From Dehalococcoidales bacterium (lineage in GTDB: Bacteria > Chloroflexota > Dehalococcoidia > Dehalococcoidales > UBA2162), in NCBI GenBank assembly GCA_016932435.1, contig JAFGCW010000031.1:1-63176 (forward strand): 63,176 nt of DNA, in the 5' to 3' direction. The notes under the pieces are model-generated. The model was given only the letters and a program-made list of their open reading frames with translations. It had not been told where the DNA came from and did no database searches. Within the stretch, counting starts at the first letter, position 1, and every line of letters starts with the position of its first letter. Both the position numbers and the translations under genes were made by a program. Shown in pieces: positions 62,024-63,176 of the stretch.

Positions 62024-62796
62024 TTGCCGGACAGAGAATTTAAAGCTACCTCAAATATCGCCTCAAGGCCTTTTATGGTTTTGTCAGATTGAAACTCCGG
62101 TCTCCATCTCAGGTCGGCAAGCGAATCACTGATGGTAAATATCGCCCCGACTTCGATATTTCGGTGCTTTCCAAGAGCGAACAGGGCTGATGCTTCCATT
62201 TCTACCGTGAGAACTCCTTCTCCCTGGTATTTTAAAACTTCCGCGATAGTTTCGCGGTATGGGGCGTCGGTCGTCCAGCTTGGTCCGGTGAAGTACTCTG
62301 TCCCGTTTTTATCGAGGGTTTTCTTGATCCGGTCTGTCAGTTCAGAGTGTGGATGAGCGTATGTGTCCGGTTCCAGGTAATGGTAAGATGTTCCTTCATC
62401 TCTTATAGCTTTTTCACAGACTACGATATCACCGATGTCGATATGTTTTTGTAATGTTCCGGCTACACCGATATTGATAATTCTTTTTACACCCATCGCA
62501 ATGAGAACTTCGGAAAGCGTCACAGCCACCGGAGCACCGAATCCAAAATTACCCATCACGCCTACAGGAACCGGGGTTTCAGTAAGACTGTACAATGTTC
62601 CACCTGATAATCGATTCTCCGTAATCTCATAGGTATCTTTGATATATATCATCAAACCCGGAGAATAGCAGAGGATTATGCTTTCCGGGCATCTGAATAT
62701 GTTCCCGGAACCTGTAGATTTCTGGTGGCTATGGAGGTCTTCAGGTGAAAATACAGGCTTGCTGTTATATTTCTCCTGGTGATTTGGAAACGTCAT
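62020..62796 (-). CDS. nucleoside phosphorylase (uridine/purine phosphorylase family)
   Basis: A 258-residue NP-I family phosphorylase that splits nucleosides to base and ribose 1-phosphate. Family traits are the N-terminal FSPEDLHSHQKSTG, CPESIILCYSPGLM, the phosphate loop GNFGFGAPVAV (about 82-92), INIGVAGTLQ (about 107-116) and the substrate motif VEMEASALFALG (about 195-206). The MEAS motif occurs in uridine and purine phosphorylases; specificity is not settled. It lies next to tRNA-Ser. Confidence 0.9.
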   Translation of the reverse strand: MTFPNHQEKYNSKPVFSPEDLHSHQKSTGSGNIFRCPESIILCYSPGLMIYIKDTYEITENRLSGGTLYSLTETPVPVGVMGNFGFGAPVAVTLSEVLIAMGVKRIINIGVAGTLQKHIDIGDIVVCEKAIRDEGTSYHYLEPDTYAHPHSELTDRIKKTLDKNGTEYFTGPSWTTDAPYRETIAEVLKYQGEGVLTVEMEASALFALGKHRNIEVGAIFTISDSLADLRWRPEFQSDKTIKGLEAIFEVALNSLSGN

Positions 62797-62871
62797 ATAC
62801 TTAAACTTTCTTTAATGATAGTAAGTTGAGAAAAGATAGCCTTGGAATATTCTCCCGTAGCTTTAGTGAAG

Positions 62872-62962
<91 letters not shown>

Positions 62963-63087
62963 GCGCTACTATATACTATACCAGATGTTAAGCCCGTATA
63001 CAGCACGTGATATAAGGAATTAACTGTAACTGGACGGTCAATTGCACCTTAATTCAGGTTGGCTTCCCAGACGTAGCTTCAGCGTAG

Positions 63088-63176
<89 letters not shown>

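Overview
The window looks like one contiguous piece of a bacterial chromosome. Gene content fits an uncultured Chloroflexota of the Dehalococcoidia type: a remA-gmk pair, an FmdB-type zinc ribbon, many small Fe-S and zinc-ribbon proteins, and an ilv-leu-cimA supercluster with archaeal-type isopropylmalate isomerase. Base composition is moderate, and GTG and TTG starts are frequent. The assignment is inferred from gene content only; no rRNA or other phylogenetic marker was compared. I see no prophage, IS transposase or CRISPR array, so this is mostly a housekeeping region with interesting small-scale features.

Layout. 1-460: tRNA-Lys and a MITE-like inverted-repeat element. 459-9.5 kb: hisS, a phosphoesterase, two zinc-ribbon proteins, a GGCT-fold protein, an ArsA-like ATPase, an MFS exporter, the remA-gmk-DinB operon, and nadK-GNAT-NUDIX. 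9.5-14.2 kb: HIT protein, folK plus a COG0720 enzyme, a Trm112-like protein, a GerW/DUF2953 pair, an FKBP lipoprotein and a MATE pump. 14.3-21.2 kb: mutS, a heterodimeric ABC exporter and a NUDIX gene. 21.2-25.4 kb: histone-deacetylase-fold enzyme, Cys-rich protein, a DUF2089/membrane/SHOCT-like operon closed by a terminator, an EncFtn-like small ferritin and an FAH hydrolase. 25.5-29.2 kb: leuS, proC, yggT. 29.3-36.8 kb, minus strand: ferredoxin, coaD-rsmD, MBL hydrolase, and the purine genes purB, purE, purD and guaA, then a flavodoxin. 36.9-38.7 kb: tsaC, rpiB, a HAD phosphatase. 38.8-50.7 kb: the branched-chain amino acid operon ilvD-ilvB-ilvN-usp-leuA-leuC-(MGMT-like)-leuD-leuB-cimA. 50.7-61.1 kb, minus strand: dprA-topA-xer-pepQ-efp-PHP-archease-rtcB-cysM-NUDIX-VOC. 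61.2-63.2 kb: a Cof-type phosphatase, a nucleoside phosphorylase and two tRNA-Ser genes.

The most notable signals are in the branched-chain operon. (1) A small gene between leuC and leuD (47002-47478) has an in-frame TGA exactly where I expect the family's conserved Cys, with a fully open and conserved frame after it and a hairpin directly 3' of the TGA. It is a candidate selenoprotein, or else a very recent nonsense mutation. (2) ilvD is preceded by a strong promoter, a 14-codon leader peptide rich in Ile, Leu and Val codons, and a perfect terminator with a competing antiterminator: a textbook transcription attenuator. (3) A second Ile/Leu-rich short ORF with alternative hairpins precedes leuA. 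(4) ilvC is missing from the cluster and a universal stress protein sits in that stretch.

Other points worth checking are a probable CTG start for purD, an EncFtn-like ferritin with no shell gene nearby, a COG0720 enzyme carrying both the Cys and the Glu of dual-function PTPS-I/III, and several genes whose extended -10 boxes lie so close to the start codon that their mRNAs should be leaderless.
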